Shown here one piece after another: positions 36,210-44,535 of a stretch of DNA of 64,000 nt; positions within the stretch are counted from its first letter, which is position 1, and each line of letters starts with the position of its first letter. Made by a program: the position numbers and the translations under genes. The stretch comes from Sphingorhabdus sp. M41 (GTDB lineage: Bacteria > Pseudomonadota > Alphaproteobacteria > Sphingomonadales > Sphingomonadaceae), in the NCBI RefSeq assembly GCF_001586275.1, contig NZ_CP014545.1, forward strand, positions 2,382,501 through 2,446,500, read 5' to 3'. The notes under the pieces were generated by a model. The model saw only the letters and a program-made list of their open reading frames with translations, was not told the origin of the DNA and did not search any database.

Positions 36210-36338
36210 TTGAGACTCCTTTGCTGGAACCCAAAATCTATCAGTGCGACCTGCTTCAACACAATCGGGGCAATTACGTATAGGAACAAAAGCCACGCCG
36301 ACTATCTGTTACCCCAAGGAAAAACGGGGTTAAATTCA

Positions 36339-38798
36339 ATGAACTATTCACGATTCAAACATGGTTGCGGTGTGTCCCTGCTCTGCCTGATGGCCGGTAT
36401 AAGCTATCAGGCTCAGGCCCAGCCCGAAACGCAGGCACCTCCTCTGGAAGAGGATAGCGAGCCAGCGCAAACGGTTGCTTCCGATGCGATAAGCTTTGAT
36501 GCCGAGCTTGATATGGCGTTTGGCTATCTCGACAATATTTTTGCCACGCAAAATGACGAGGTCGATGATCTTATTGGTATAGCGCGGCCCCGGCTTGACG
36601 TTCTGGCCAAGGGTGAAAATTACCAAATTTCCGTCACCGGCCGCGGTGAAATCGGGCGCTATGAAAGCAACAGCGCAGAAGATTATGATGATTGGCAGAT
36701 CGGCCTGAACAGCCGCGCGCGCCTGTCATCCGAACTGACTATAGTTGGCGGCGGAGACTATCGCTGGGATCATGAAAACCGGTCGTCTCCCGAAGATGTC
36801 AACGGCCTGAACCCGACCGAATATCAGCGCGGCTATGGTTTTGCGGGGCTGCTCTGGAACAAGGGCGATATATCGGCCCGCATCGCGGGAACCATTACCG
36901 ATCTCAATTTCTCCGACATCCCGTCCACATTCGGTACGATCAACAATGATGACCGTGACCGGGTCCACTATGAGCTGGGCGGGCGGTTCGGCTATGAACT
37001 GTCCTCGGGGACGGATATTTTCGTTCAGGCCGCTTATGACGAGCGGCGCTATGATGATGATTTTGACGATTTTGGATTTGCGAGAAGCAGCGATGGCTAT
37101 TCGGCGGCGCTTGGTCTCCGTCACAAATTTTCTCCACAATTGAGCGCCGAAATATACGCCGGTATATTGGAACAAAATTATGACAGCCCTTTGCTGCGTG
37201 ATGTCAGTACGGTTGATTTTGGCGCGCTGCTCGACTGGCGGGATCCGACCGGGATATCCGCTACCGTCCGTGTTGATCGCACGGTCGAGGAGACGACCCT
37301 GCCAGGTGCTTCCGCCTATATTCTGACCAGTGGCCAATTTTCCTTGCGCGCGATCAATACGCCGCGGTTAACCTCGGGCTTCATCATCCAGGGTTCGCAT
37401 TATGATTATTTCGGCGCATCACGATCCGAATTTGTCACGTCCACCGGACTGTGGGCGCGCTACTGGCTCGACAAACGGATTTATCTGGGTGCCGACTATG
37501 ACTTTGCCCAAAGGACATCCAATCGGGCCGGTTTCGATTATGATGAAAACCGGCTGTTCCTGAGGATTGGCGCGCAGTTGGAACCGCGCAAGAATTGGGA
37601 CGCCGCAAGCCAATTCTCCTTATCGGGTAAATCCGGTCCGGGCGGCGGCTACGGCGCATTGTTGTTCAGTCACGGCACCATGACCACTGGTCTCGACGGG
37701 CCGCGGGGAAATGGCGGCAGCAACACTGCGGATTTCGGTGATGATGGCGCTGCGGCTGTTGCAGCAGCCGGCTATGGATTTGTCACCGGACCAATTTATC
37801 TGGGGCTGGAAGTGGAAGGCCAACTGGCCGGACCGGAATGGAATCACAACGCCAGCCGCGTGTTTTCGTTGGAAAAGAAAGACAGTTTTGGAGCAAGCCT
37901 CCGCCTTGGCTATGTCAATGCAGGTTCCGACCTTGTCTATGGCCGTTTTGGCGTTGTTTCGAGCCGGTTCCGGACCATCTATGATCATCCGGGCAGCTCT
38001 GCCGATATCAGCGAACGGGAGACCGGTGTCGGGTTCGGACTGGGCATGGAAGCCGGCTTTGGATCGCGCGGTTTTGTTCGCGGGGAATATTCTCTGGCCT
38101 CATATGGTGACTATGATGTGCCCACAGGCCAGGGCGAGTTCGACAATTTTTCCAACAGCGAAAATCAGTTTCGCCTGGGCATCGGTTTTCGCCTTGGTGC
38201 CACGCCGGAATCCGATCAGCCCGCTCATGATTTTTCCGGAGCCTATGCCGGCGTCCAGTTTGGCCACGGATCGGTGATCAGCCAGAATTTCGGATTTCGG
38301 TCCGGCGGCGTACCGATCGACATCTCGCGCAGCAGCGCCGGGCCGGTTTTCGGCCTGCTGGCCGGCGGGGGAATTGTCTGGGAAAAATTCTACCTTGGCG
38401 CGGAGATTGACGCAGATATATCCAATATCGACTGGAATATTGACCGGGACCCCTCGGGCAGAATTTTCTCAACCGAGCATGAATATTCCTACGGAAGCAG
38501 CGCAAGACTGGGTTACCAGATCAGCGATTCAGCACTGCTATATGGGCGAATTGGTGTCGTCCGCACCAAGTTCGACACACAGTTTTCCACCAGCAATATT
38601 TCTGTCCGCGAGAAAAACTGGAAAACCGGCACCCGCTTTGGCGGAGGGGTGGAGTTGGGGCTCAGTTCGAGCGCCCGATTGCGAGTTGATTACACCCATA
38701 CCGACTATGGCGCTTTCGACATCGAGGCTGATCAGTCGGTCGACAGATTCGACAATAGCGAGAATCTTTTCCGCATCGCCCTGGCGTTCAAACTGTGA
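36339..38798 (+). CDS. Outer-membrane protein with one large and two small fused barrels
   Basis: An 819-residue protein with a signal peptide (ending AQAQ, about 26). Residues about 45-430 form a large barrel of the BBP2/porin-2 type (FDAELDMAFGYLDNIFA, SVTGRGEIGRYE, YELGGRFGYELSSGTDIFVQ, ARYWLDKRIYLGADYDFAQR). Residues about 437-625 and 633-819 are two further OmpA-like eight-strand barrels that are clearly duplicates: LVYGRFGVVSSRF against LLYGRIGVVRTKF, RVFSLEKKDSFGASLRLGY against RIFSTEHEYSYGSSARLGY, NSENQFRLGIGFRLG against NSENLFRIALAFKL. Large BBP2 barrels often accompany polysaccharide export. I know no family with this three-barrel order. Function unknown. Confidence 0.85.
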   Translation: MNYSRFKHGCGVSLLCLMAGISYQAQAQPETQAPPLEEDSEPAQTVASDAISFDAELDMAFGYLDNIFATQNDEVDDLIGIARPRLDVLAKGENYQISVTGRGEIGRYESNSAEDYDDWQIGLNSRARLSSELTIVGGGDYRWDHENRSSPEDVNGLNPTEYQRGYGFAGLLWNKGDISARIAGTITDLNFSDIPSTFGTINNDDRDRVHYELGGRFGYELSSGTDIFVQAAYDERRYDDDFDDFGFARSSDGYSAALGLRHKFSPQLSAEIYAGILEQNYDSPLLRDVSTVDFGALLDWRDPTGISATVRVDRTVEETTLPGASAYILTSGQFSLRAINTPRLTSGFIIQGSHYDYFGASRSEFVTSTGLWARYWLDKRIYLGADYDFAQRTSNRAGFDYDENRLFLRIGAQLEPRKNWDAASQFSLSGKSGPGGGYGALLFSHGTMTTGLDGPRGNGGSNTADFGDDGAAAVAAAGYGFVTGPIYLGLEVEGQLAGPEWNHNASRVFSLEKKDSFGASLRLGYVNAGSDLVYGRFGVVSSRFRTIYDHPGSSADISERETGVGFGLGMEAGFGSRGFVRGEYSLASYGDYDVPTGQGEFDNFSNSENQFRLGIGFRLGATPESDQPAHDFSGAYAGVQFGHGSVISQNFGFRSGGVPIDISRSSAGPVFGLLAGGGIVWEKFYLGAEIDADISNIDWNIDRDPSGRIFSTEHEYSYGSSARLGYQISDSALLYGRIGVVRTKFDTQFSTSNISVREKNWKTGTRFGGGVELGLSSSARLRVDYTHTDYGAFDIEADQSVDRFDNSENLFRIALAFKL

Positions 38799-38895
38799 CC
38801 GGCTGCTACTGACAAGCACGTAAGTATCATTCCTTAGAGACACAAATCACTCGTCAGCTAATTTGCAACGGTACCTATAAACAGAGGAACTTATC

Positions 38896-40098
38896 GTGAA
38901 GAATACAAGCAAGATTACATCTTATAAGAAGCTTTCCATCACCACAGCAATGGCAGCGATTCTGGCACTGGGTGTTGTACCGTTCGGGTCAACCCATGCA
39001 GCCAATGCCGCCATCCAGGACAGTCATAGCAGCGGCTCATCCGACCATAGCGATCATGACAGCGATCACGGATCAAAGGGTCAGAAGGGCGGCAAAGGCG
39101 ATGCTGCCGGTGAAAAGGGACAGGGTAAAAAAGGTGGCCATGACAGTCTGGAAGATATTTTCCGGGATGTGACTGCCAGTTCCGACGACGGAGAGGAAGA
39201 TTCGGACAAGCCCGCATGGGCCGGCGGTGGCGGCGGAAAAAATGACCGCGGAGAAAAGCCTTCGACCGCGGGCAGCGCCAGAGGAGACCTTTATGGTGAC
39301 ATGTATGTCATCCTGCGCGATGACAATGGCGTTCCGATCCTGAGTGAAGATGGTTTTGTTCAGCCGATTGATGCGGACGGCAATCCGCTCCCGCTGGACG
39401 AGGAAGGCGCACCGATTGATCCTTCGCTCGCTACCGAAGTGGAATTGGGCCGCTTGAACGTCGGCCGCGCGCCAACACAAGTTCTGGATCGCCGGGCCGA
39501 AGAGGTTATCACCTTGCTGAATACAGCAACCGATGTTTCCCTCGATGCTGCTGGCCGTCTGGTTCTGACTGTCGATGGCGTCGCTAAGACGATTGACTCG
39601 CCACTGGAAAATCTGGCCATCTATGTGGCGCTGATGACCACCGGAACCATTCCGGGTGTCGAAGACCTGCCGGGCACCGAATTCGATCATCTGGTTGATG
39701 GTGTCCTGACAATGGAAGATCTGGTCTCGGCAGCCGCTTTCGCTGCCGGAGCCACGGACAAGACCGGTTCATTCTCGGTTGATGAAGTTGCCTATCTCAA
39801 TGCCTTCCTCGGCATCAATATCGAGAAAACCGGTGATGTGGCCTATTCGGTCTTCGACTTCAGCGAATTCTCCTACGATCGATCCGATATGTATGAAGAT
39901 ATCACGGTTGAAGTGCTGATCAAGCAACCAGATGGAACCTATGCTCCCACGGTTATCAACGTTTATGAAGTGATCTTCAACAACGAGGATTATAGCGGCA
40001 GCGGTTCGATCTCTGTGTTCTCGCAAGCAGCAGATGATGCCCGGGCAATCATCAACTTCATCCATGAATATGAAGTTCCTGCCGACAGCGTGAACTAG
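38896..40098 (+). CDS. Secreted His/Asp/Gly/Lys-rich protein, function unknown
   Basis: A 400-residue protein. The signal peptide (about 12-38, ending HAANA) is followed by a low-complexity region (about 40-130) rich in Ser, His, Asp, Gly and Lys (SSDHSDHDSDHGSKGQKGGK) that could bind metal ions or polyanions. A folded C-terminal part starts at GDLYGDMYVILRDDNGVPIL and has a QPIDADGNPLPLDEEG motif with Asp/Asn/Gly loop spacing, then helical sequence. I do not recognise the C-terminal family. It follows the three-barrel protein by 97 bp on the same strand and could be its partner at the cell surface. The start is the ATG with GAGGAAC 6 bp away. Confidence 0.7.
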   Translation: MKNTSKITSYKKLSITTAMAAILALGVVPFGSTHAANAAIQDSHSSGSSDHSDHDSDHGSKGQKGGKGDAAGEKGQGKKGGHDSLEDIFRDVTASSDDGEEDSDKPAWAGGGGGKNDRGEKPSTAGSARGDLYGDMYVILRDDNGVPILSEDGFVQPIDADGNPLPLDEEGAPIDPSLATEVELGRLNVGRAPTQVLDRRAEEVITLLNTATDVSLDAAGRLVLTVDGVAKTIDSPLENLAIYVALMTTGTIPGVEDLPGTEFDHLVDGVLTMEDLVSAAAFAAGATDKTGSFSVDEVAYLNAFLGINIEKTGDVAYSVFDFSEFSYDRSDMYEDITVEVLIKQPDGTYAPTVINVYEVIFNNEDYSGSGSISVFSQAADDARAIINFIHEYEVPADSVN

Positions 40099-40122
40099 GA
40101 CTGCGGCTTTCGATAAAAGTGC

Positions 40123-40172
40123 CCCGCCCGGAAGTTCCGCTTCTTTAAACGGAGTGAGAATATCCGGGCGGG
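40123..40172 (+). terminator. Hairpin after the secreted-protein gene, possible terminator
   Basis: CCCGCCCGGA (40123-40132) pairs perfectly with TCCGGGCGGG (40163-40172) across a 30-nt loop. It begins 25 bp after the stop codon. There is no T-run, so it may slow rather than end transcription. Confidence 0.45.
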
Positions 40173-40220
40173 TTCGCCACCAAGACATAGTCCCCCAGAA
40201 ATCCAGACGGAGATGATGAT

Positions 40221-40814
40221 ATGTTTTTACCAACAGATTTGAAAAAATTGGCGGCAAAGGGCTCCGCGTTGATGCTGACGCTCATGCTGTTCGCCTGCAT
40301 GACCGCGACTCCCTATCAGCCCAATATTTCCGGTCAGAAAATAGCTGGCGGATATTCGGAAACCCGCCTCGGCGAGAATCGCTACCTGGTCAGCTTTGAA
40401 GGCAACACGCTGACCTCGCAAGACCGGGTGGAGAGCTATCTGCTCTATCGCGCAGCGGAATTGACCATCCAGAATGGCGATCAATGGTTCAAGCTGCTCG
40501 ACCATACCACGGAAGCTGACCGGCGAACTTATGTCGACCGCTATCCGCGGATCAGCAGATATGGGCCTTATTATGATTATTGGCGCCCCCACTGGAGCTA
40601 TTATGCCGGCAGTGACTGGGTGATCTGGCATCCTTATGGCACCAGCCGCTTCTGGTCCTACGACGTTGACATACGCACGGTCGAGAAATTCAAGGCACAG
40701 GCCGAGATCAAGATGGGCAAAGGGAAAATGCCGACAAACGGCGACCGGGTATTTGATGCACGCACCGTCATCAACGATCTGGGACCAACAATCGAACGGC
40801 CGGAAGACGATTGA
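40221..40814 (+). CDS. CC0125/CC1285-family lipoprotein
   Basis: A 197-residue lipoprotein with lipobox LFAC (Cys26). The family pattern follows: GGYSETRLGENRYLVSFEGN, then TLTSQDRVESYLLYRAAELT and WFKLLDHTTEAD. A Tyr/Trp-rich stretch (YGPYYDYWRPHWSYYAGSDW) comes next and a C-terminal region has DARTVINDLGP. Named after Caulobacter proteins; its role is unknown but it is widespread in alphaproteobacterial envelopes. It is last of the surface-gene run and ends before a strong bidirectional terminator. Confidence 0.85.
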   Translation: MFLPTDLKKLAAKGSALMLTLMLFACMTATPYQPNISGQKIAGGYSETRLGENRYLVSFEGNTLTSQDRVESYLLYRAAELTIQNGDQWFKLLDHTTEADRRTYVDRYPRISRYGPYYDYWRPHWSYYAGSDWVIWHPYGTSRFWSYDVDIRTVEKFKAQAEIKMGKGKMPTNGDRVFDARTVINDLGPTIERPEDD

Positions 40815-40840
40815 TCGCGGAAACCGGTATTGAATCGAAC

Positions 40841-40880
40841 AAAAAAACCTCCGCTTTCGAAGGGAAGCGGAGGTTTTTTT
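40841..40880. terminator. Bidirectional Rho-independent terminator
   Basis: A perfect 16-bp inverted repeat (AAAAAAACCTCCGCTT against AAGCGGAGGTTTTTTT, 8-nt loop) gives a 9-bp GC-containing stem followed by T-runs on both strands. It separates the converging lipoprotein and ssb genes. Confidence 0.92.
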
Positions 40881-40900
40881 ATTGGCTTTGCGTGGATGAA

Positions 40901-41428
40901 CTAGAACGGAACATCGTCGTCCAGATCGCTGTCAAAGGCGCCGCCTCCCTGACCGCCGCCGGGACCGCCACCGGTCTGGCCCCAGCCGCCGCCGGAACCA
41001 CCGCCAGAGCCGCCACCCGAAGGCGCGCCGCCGCCCCAGCCGTCATTGGAGCCGCCGCCCTGACCGCCGCCGCCGGGCTTGCTGTCGAGCATTTCCATTT
41101 TCGCGTCGAAACCCTGCAACACGACGTCGGTCGAATAGCGGTCATTGCCGGACTGGTCCTGCCATTTGCGGGTTTGCAGCTTGCCTTCGAGATAGACCTT
41201 GCTGCCCTTGCGCAGATATTTTTCGGCAACGCCGGCCAGGCCTTCGTTATAGATCGAGATATTGTGCCACTCGGTCTTTTCCTTGCGCTCGCCGGTTTGC
41301 TTGTCTTTCCAGCTTTCCGATGTCGCGACGCTGAAATTGCAGACTTTTCCGCCGTTTGCAAAAGTACGCACTTCCGGATCCTTGCCCAGATTGCCTACGA
41401 TGATGACTTTGTTGATGCCGCCGGCCAT
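40901..41428 (-). CDS. ssb: Single-stranded DNA-binding protein
   Basis: A 175-residue SSB. The N-terminal OB-fold (about 1-115) has [49 protein letters not shown] and [12 protein letters not shown]. The disordered tail is very Gly-rich and ends in the acidic DLDDDVPF tip that recruits repair and replication partners. It binds single-stranded DNA as a tetramer. GGGGAA lies upstream of the ATG. I saw no LexA box in front of it. Confidence 0.97.
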   Translation of the reverse strand: MAGGINKVIIVGNLGKDPEVRTFANGGKVCNFSVATSESWKDKQTGERKEKTEWHNISIYNEGLAGVAEKYLRKGSKVYLEGKLQTRKWQDQSGNDRYSTDVVLQGFDAKMEMLDSKPGGGGQGGGSNDGWGGGAPSGGGSGGGSGGGWGQTGGGPGGGQGGGAFDSDLDDDVPF

Positions 41429-41475
41429 TTCAAATTCCCCAAAAAAATAACGTGATTAACGATTCTTGGGAGACT

Positions 41476-43335
41476 CTATAGACCGAGGGCGACGGCACTC
41501 CAATATGTAATACCGGCCGCGACATAGGCGAGCGCAAAAAGATAGGCGAGCATGAACATCGGCCATTTCCAGCCGTTGGTTTCGCGCTTGGTCACGGCAA
41601 TGGTCGAGATGCATTGCGGGGCAAAGACAAACCAGGCGAGAAAGGCCAGCGCCGTGGGCAATGACCATTTGCTTTGCAGCCGCTCGGTCAGCGATTTGGC
41701 CTCTGCTTCCTCATCCGATGCATCGATAGCATAGGTCGTGGCGAGCGCTGCCACCGCCACTTCCCGTGCCGCCATGGCCGGGATCAGGGCGAGCGCGATA
41801 TCGCGATTGAAGCCGATTGGCTTGACGACGGGCGCGATGACATTGGCGATCCGTCCGGCGACGCTATAGTCAACCTGGCTCATTCCGCTGTCTTCGGGCA
41901 CTTTCGGGAAAGTGAGCAACAGCCACAGCACCACAGTAGCGGCGAAGATGATCGTTCCGGCACGGCGCAGGAAAATCCAGGCGCGCTGCCACAGGCCGAT
42001 CAATATGTCGCGCACGCTTGGCAGCTGATATTTCGGCATTTCCATCAGGAAGCCGCTATTCGGCCCCTTGGTTACCGTCGACCGCAGCACCAGAGCGACG
42101 ATCATGGCACCGACAATGCCGAATACGTAAAGCCCGAACAGCACCAGCCCCTGCAGACCAATGCCGGGTCCGACGGTGGTCGGCGGAATGAATGCGCCGA
42201 TTATGATCGCATAGACGGGCAGACGCGCCGCGCAGGTCATCAGGGGAGCAACCAATATGGTGGTCAACCGATCTCTCGGATCGGAAATGCTGCGCGTCGC
42301 CATGATGCCGGGAATGGCGCAGGCAAAGGACGACAGCAGCGGAATGAAGCTGCGGCCCGACAGGCCGACGCTGGCCATCAGGCGATCCATGATGAAGGCG
42401 GCGCGGGTCATATAGCCGCTGGCTTCGAGCAGCAGGATGAACAGGAACAGGATCAGGATCTGCGGCAGGAACACGACCACCGAACCGACACCGGCAATGG
42501 CGCCTTCGATGATGAAGTCGCGCAGGAAGCCCGGAGACAAATTCGATTCAACGGCTGCAGCAACCCACTCGCTGGCGCCTTCAATCCAGCCAATGGGTGC
42601 TTCGGACCAGGCGAAGACCGCCTGAAACATGATGAACAGGACCGCGAACAATATGAAGGGTCCGGCGAATGGATGCAAAAAGAGCCGATCGGCCCGCTCC
42701 GACCAACGTCGTCCGGCGGTTTCCGAAACAATCGCCTGATTGGCAATCAGCTTGGCCTGCTGCCGCAAACCGTGATCACGATCCTGCGCGACGATCGGTC
42801 CGACGCCGTCCTGCTTGAGCTTGAGACGGCTTTCCACAGCAGCAGATAATTCTTCCAGACCGCGCCGCCGCACGGCCACGGTCGGAATCACTGGCACGCC
42901 GAGGGCTGCCTCGAGCCTCGCCGGGTCGAGTATCAGCCCGTCCCGCTCTGCCAGATCCATCATGTTGAGCGCCACGACGACCGGATGGCCGAGCGCAATC
43001 ACCTCGAGCGCAAAGCGCAAGTGATTGTCGAGATTGGCGGCATCCAGAACCAGGATGATAGTGTCGGGCTTGCGCTCGCCTTTCTGCAATCCCATGATGA
43101 CGCCGCGCGTCACTTCTTCGTCGGGACTGGTCGGATCGAGGCTGTAGCTGCCGGGCAAATCCACCAGTTCGGCGGGGCGTCCGTCGGCGAACGTGAAATG
43201 ACCGGATTTGCGCTCGACCGTCACGCCGGGATAATTGGCAATCTTTTGCCGCGCGCCGGTCAGTGCGTTGAACAGGGCGCTTTTGCCCGAATTGGGGTTG
43301 CCCGCGAGGACAATGAGGGGAGCAGCTTCGGTCAT
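41476..43335 (-). CDS. feoB: Ferrous iron transporter B
   Basis: A 619-residue FeoB. The N-terminal G domain has G1 GNPNSGKSALFN (about 13-24), NYPGVTVERKSG (G2), DLPGSYSLDP (G3) and LNMMDLAE (G4). The Gate/transmembrane part has about eight spans with VVVFLPQILILFLFILLLE, GRSFIPLLSSFACAIPGI and a second Gate repeat PMLMAREVAVA-like AMAAREVAVAALA. It is shorter than E. coli FeoB (773), as is common in alphaproteobacteria. It takes up Fe(II) across the inner membrane with FeoA. A TTG one codon upstream overlaps the feoA stop; the ATG at 43333-43335 is preferred. Confidence 0.96.
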   Translation of the reverse strand: MTEAAPLIVLAGNPNSGKSALFNALTGARQKIANYPGVTVERKSGHFTFADGRPAELVDLPGSYSLDPTSPDEEVTRGVIMGLQKGERKPDTIILVLDAANLDNHLRFALEVIALGHPVVVALNMMDLAERDGLILDPARLEAALGVPVIPTVAVRRRGLEELSAAVESRLKLKQDGVGPIVAQDRDHGLRQQAKLIANQAIVSETAGRRWSERADRLFLHPFAGPFILFAVLFIMFQAVFAWSEAPIGWIEGASEWVAAAVESNLSPGFLRDFIIEGAIAGVGSVVVFLPQILILFLFILLLEASGYMTRAAFIMDRLMASVGLSGRSFIPLLSSFACAIPGIMATRSISDPRDRLTTILVAPLMTCAARLPVYAIIIGAFIPPTTVGPGIGLQGLVLFGLYVFGIVGAMIVALVLRSTVTKGPNSGFLMEMPKYQLPSVRDILIGLWQRAWIFLRRAGTIIFAATVVLWLLLTFPKVPEDSGMSQVDYSVAGRIANVIAPVVKPIGFNRDIALALIPAMAAREVAVAALATTYAIDASDEEAEAKSLTERLQSKWSLPTALAFLAWFVFAPQCISTIAVTKRETNGWKWPMFMLAYLFALAYVAAGITYWSAVALGL

Positions 43336-43338
43336 CAA

Positions 43339-43617
43339 TCAGGCGGCGATCGGTACCGCGACCGGCTGGACCGATATCGCCTGCGCGTGCGATTTGCGGA
43401 TGGCTATCATCATCCGCCCGACTTTCAGGGCAATCGGATCATTCAGGCCGAACATCCCCTTGTGCAATTTCTCCACCGACACGCCTTCATCAATGCCGAG
43501 CGCGCGCAGACGGCGGCCTTCGGTGTCGGAAATGGCGGCCCAGTCGATTGCCACGATTTCAGCATTTTGCTTCAGTGACAGCTGGTCAAGGGTTGTGGGT
43601 GTTTGCATATATCGCAA
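43339..43617 (-). CDS. feoA: FeoA-family protein
   Basis: A 92-residue SH3-like cytoplasmic partner of FeoB. TLDQLSLKQNAEIVAIDW, then the RRLRALGIDEGVSVEKL motif and DPIALKVGRMMIAIRKSHAQ. It lies directly before feoB. The start is a choice between TTG at 43617, with AAGG five bases away, and ATG at 43608, whose nearest such site is too far; I keep TTG. A metal-regulator-like palindrome lies about 30 bp upstream. Confidence 0.9.
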   Translation of the reverse strand: MRYMQTPTTLDQLSLKQNAEIVAIDWAAISDTEGRRLRALGIDEGVSVEKLHKGMFGLNDPIALKVGRMMIAIRKSHAQAISVQPVAVPIAA

Positions 43618-43643
43618 CGGGGCCTTTCTAATTGCGATTGATT

Positions 43644-43655
43644 ATCAATATTGAT
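43644..43655 (-). promoter_or_regulatory. AT-rich palindrome upstream of feoAB, candidate iron-regulator site
   Basis: ATCAATATTGAT is a perfect 12-bp palindrome, extendable to about 18 bp with two mismatches (TTATCAATATTGATTA core). It is 27 bp upstream of the feoA start. AT-rich inverted repeats here are typical for Fur-type regulators, but I cannot assign the exact regulator. Confidence 0.45.
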
Positions 43656-43739
43656 TAGTCTTGGCGAGTCTTTTTGTGCGAATTGGATTGAAACCACGGG
43701 GATAATGATCCGCATCAGCCCCACAACGACTTCAGGCGC

Positions 43740-44405
43740 TCAGGTTCCCCGATAGCGCAACCGGCCAACAAAGCGGGCCATGCTGAACCGGTCGCCACGC
43801 CGGCCAGTGACCCTGGCCTTGACCTTTTCGAACTGCATGACATTTTCGATCCGGCGGTCGAGAAAGGCTTTGGTTTCGGAATAGCCTTCGCTTTCATCAT
43901 CGAGAAAAACGCTGAGCGTGCTGCCATAGACACCCGACAACAGGGTGCGCTTGGTATAATGATTATAGTCGGTCGCGACATCACCGGCGAGCCGCCACAT
44001 CTTGTCGGCTGCCCGCCAGCCCATTTTCGCGGCCCGGCGCAAATGCGGCGGTGCCGCCAATATCGCCAGCGCGCGCCGCAATCCTTCGCGATCTCCCTCA
44101 AGCGCTTCCAGCCGGGCTTCGACCAGCGCCTTGATGCGCTCCCGTATTTTCATGGCGGCGAGTTCATCGGCGCTGTATTTCGCCGCCATTTTCTCATCCA
44201 CAGCCTGAAACCAGGCGTCGATCATATCGACCGGGCCTTCGTTGAAAGCGAGTCTGGCTAGATCGGCATCTACGCCGGCAAGGTCCGCAGCGGCCAATAC
44301 GGCCTTCTCGTTCCAGCCGTCAAACGCCGCCTGCGCGGCCAGTGCGGGCGCGAGAAAGGCGCGCACTTCATCCAGGGTCGGATCTTCGGGAAGCGATGCG
44401 GACAT
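43740..44405 (-). CDS. COQ9-family protein
   Basis: A 221-residue helical protein of the COQ9 family, a lipid-binding TetR-like fold that presents ubiquinone precursors to hydroxylases. N-terminal helices (TLDEVRAFLAPALAAQAAFDGW, AAADLAGVDADLARLAFNEG) mimic the DNA-binding part; the family C-terminal region has DYNHYTKRTLLSGVYGSTLSVFLDD. AAAGGAA precedes the ATG at good spacing. It shares its pathway with the UbiH-type hydroxylase at 28.5 kb. It stands alone, with feoAB downstream on the same strand. Confidence 0.93.
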   Translation of the reverse strand: MSASLPEDPTLDEVRAFLAPALAAQAAFDGWNEKAVLAAADLAGVDADLARLAFNEGPVDMIDAWFQAVDEKMAAKYSADELAAMKIRERIKALVEARLEALEGDREGLRRALAILAAPPHLRRAAKMGWRAADKMWRLAGDVATDYNHYTKRTLLSGVYGSTLSVFLDDESEGYSETKAFLDRRIENVMQFEKVKARVTGRRGDRFSMARFVGRLRYRGT

Positions 44406-44535
44406 GAGAGTTCCTTTGAAATCAGAGCTATCAATATAGACAGAAATTGCTTCGTTTCAAACCATTGCATTCGGGCCCACGGCATCTTAACTGTCTGATT
44501 AACAATCCATGCCTCTTGTTTCAGGGAATTTCATC

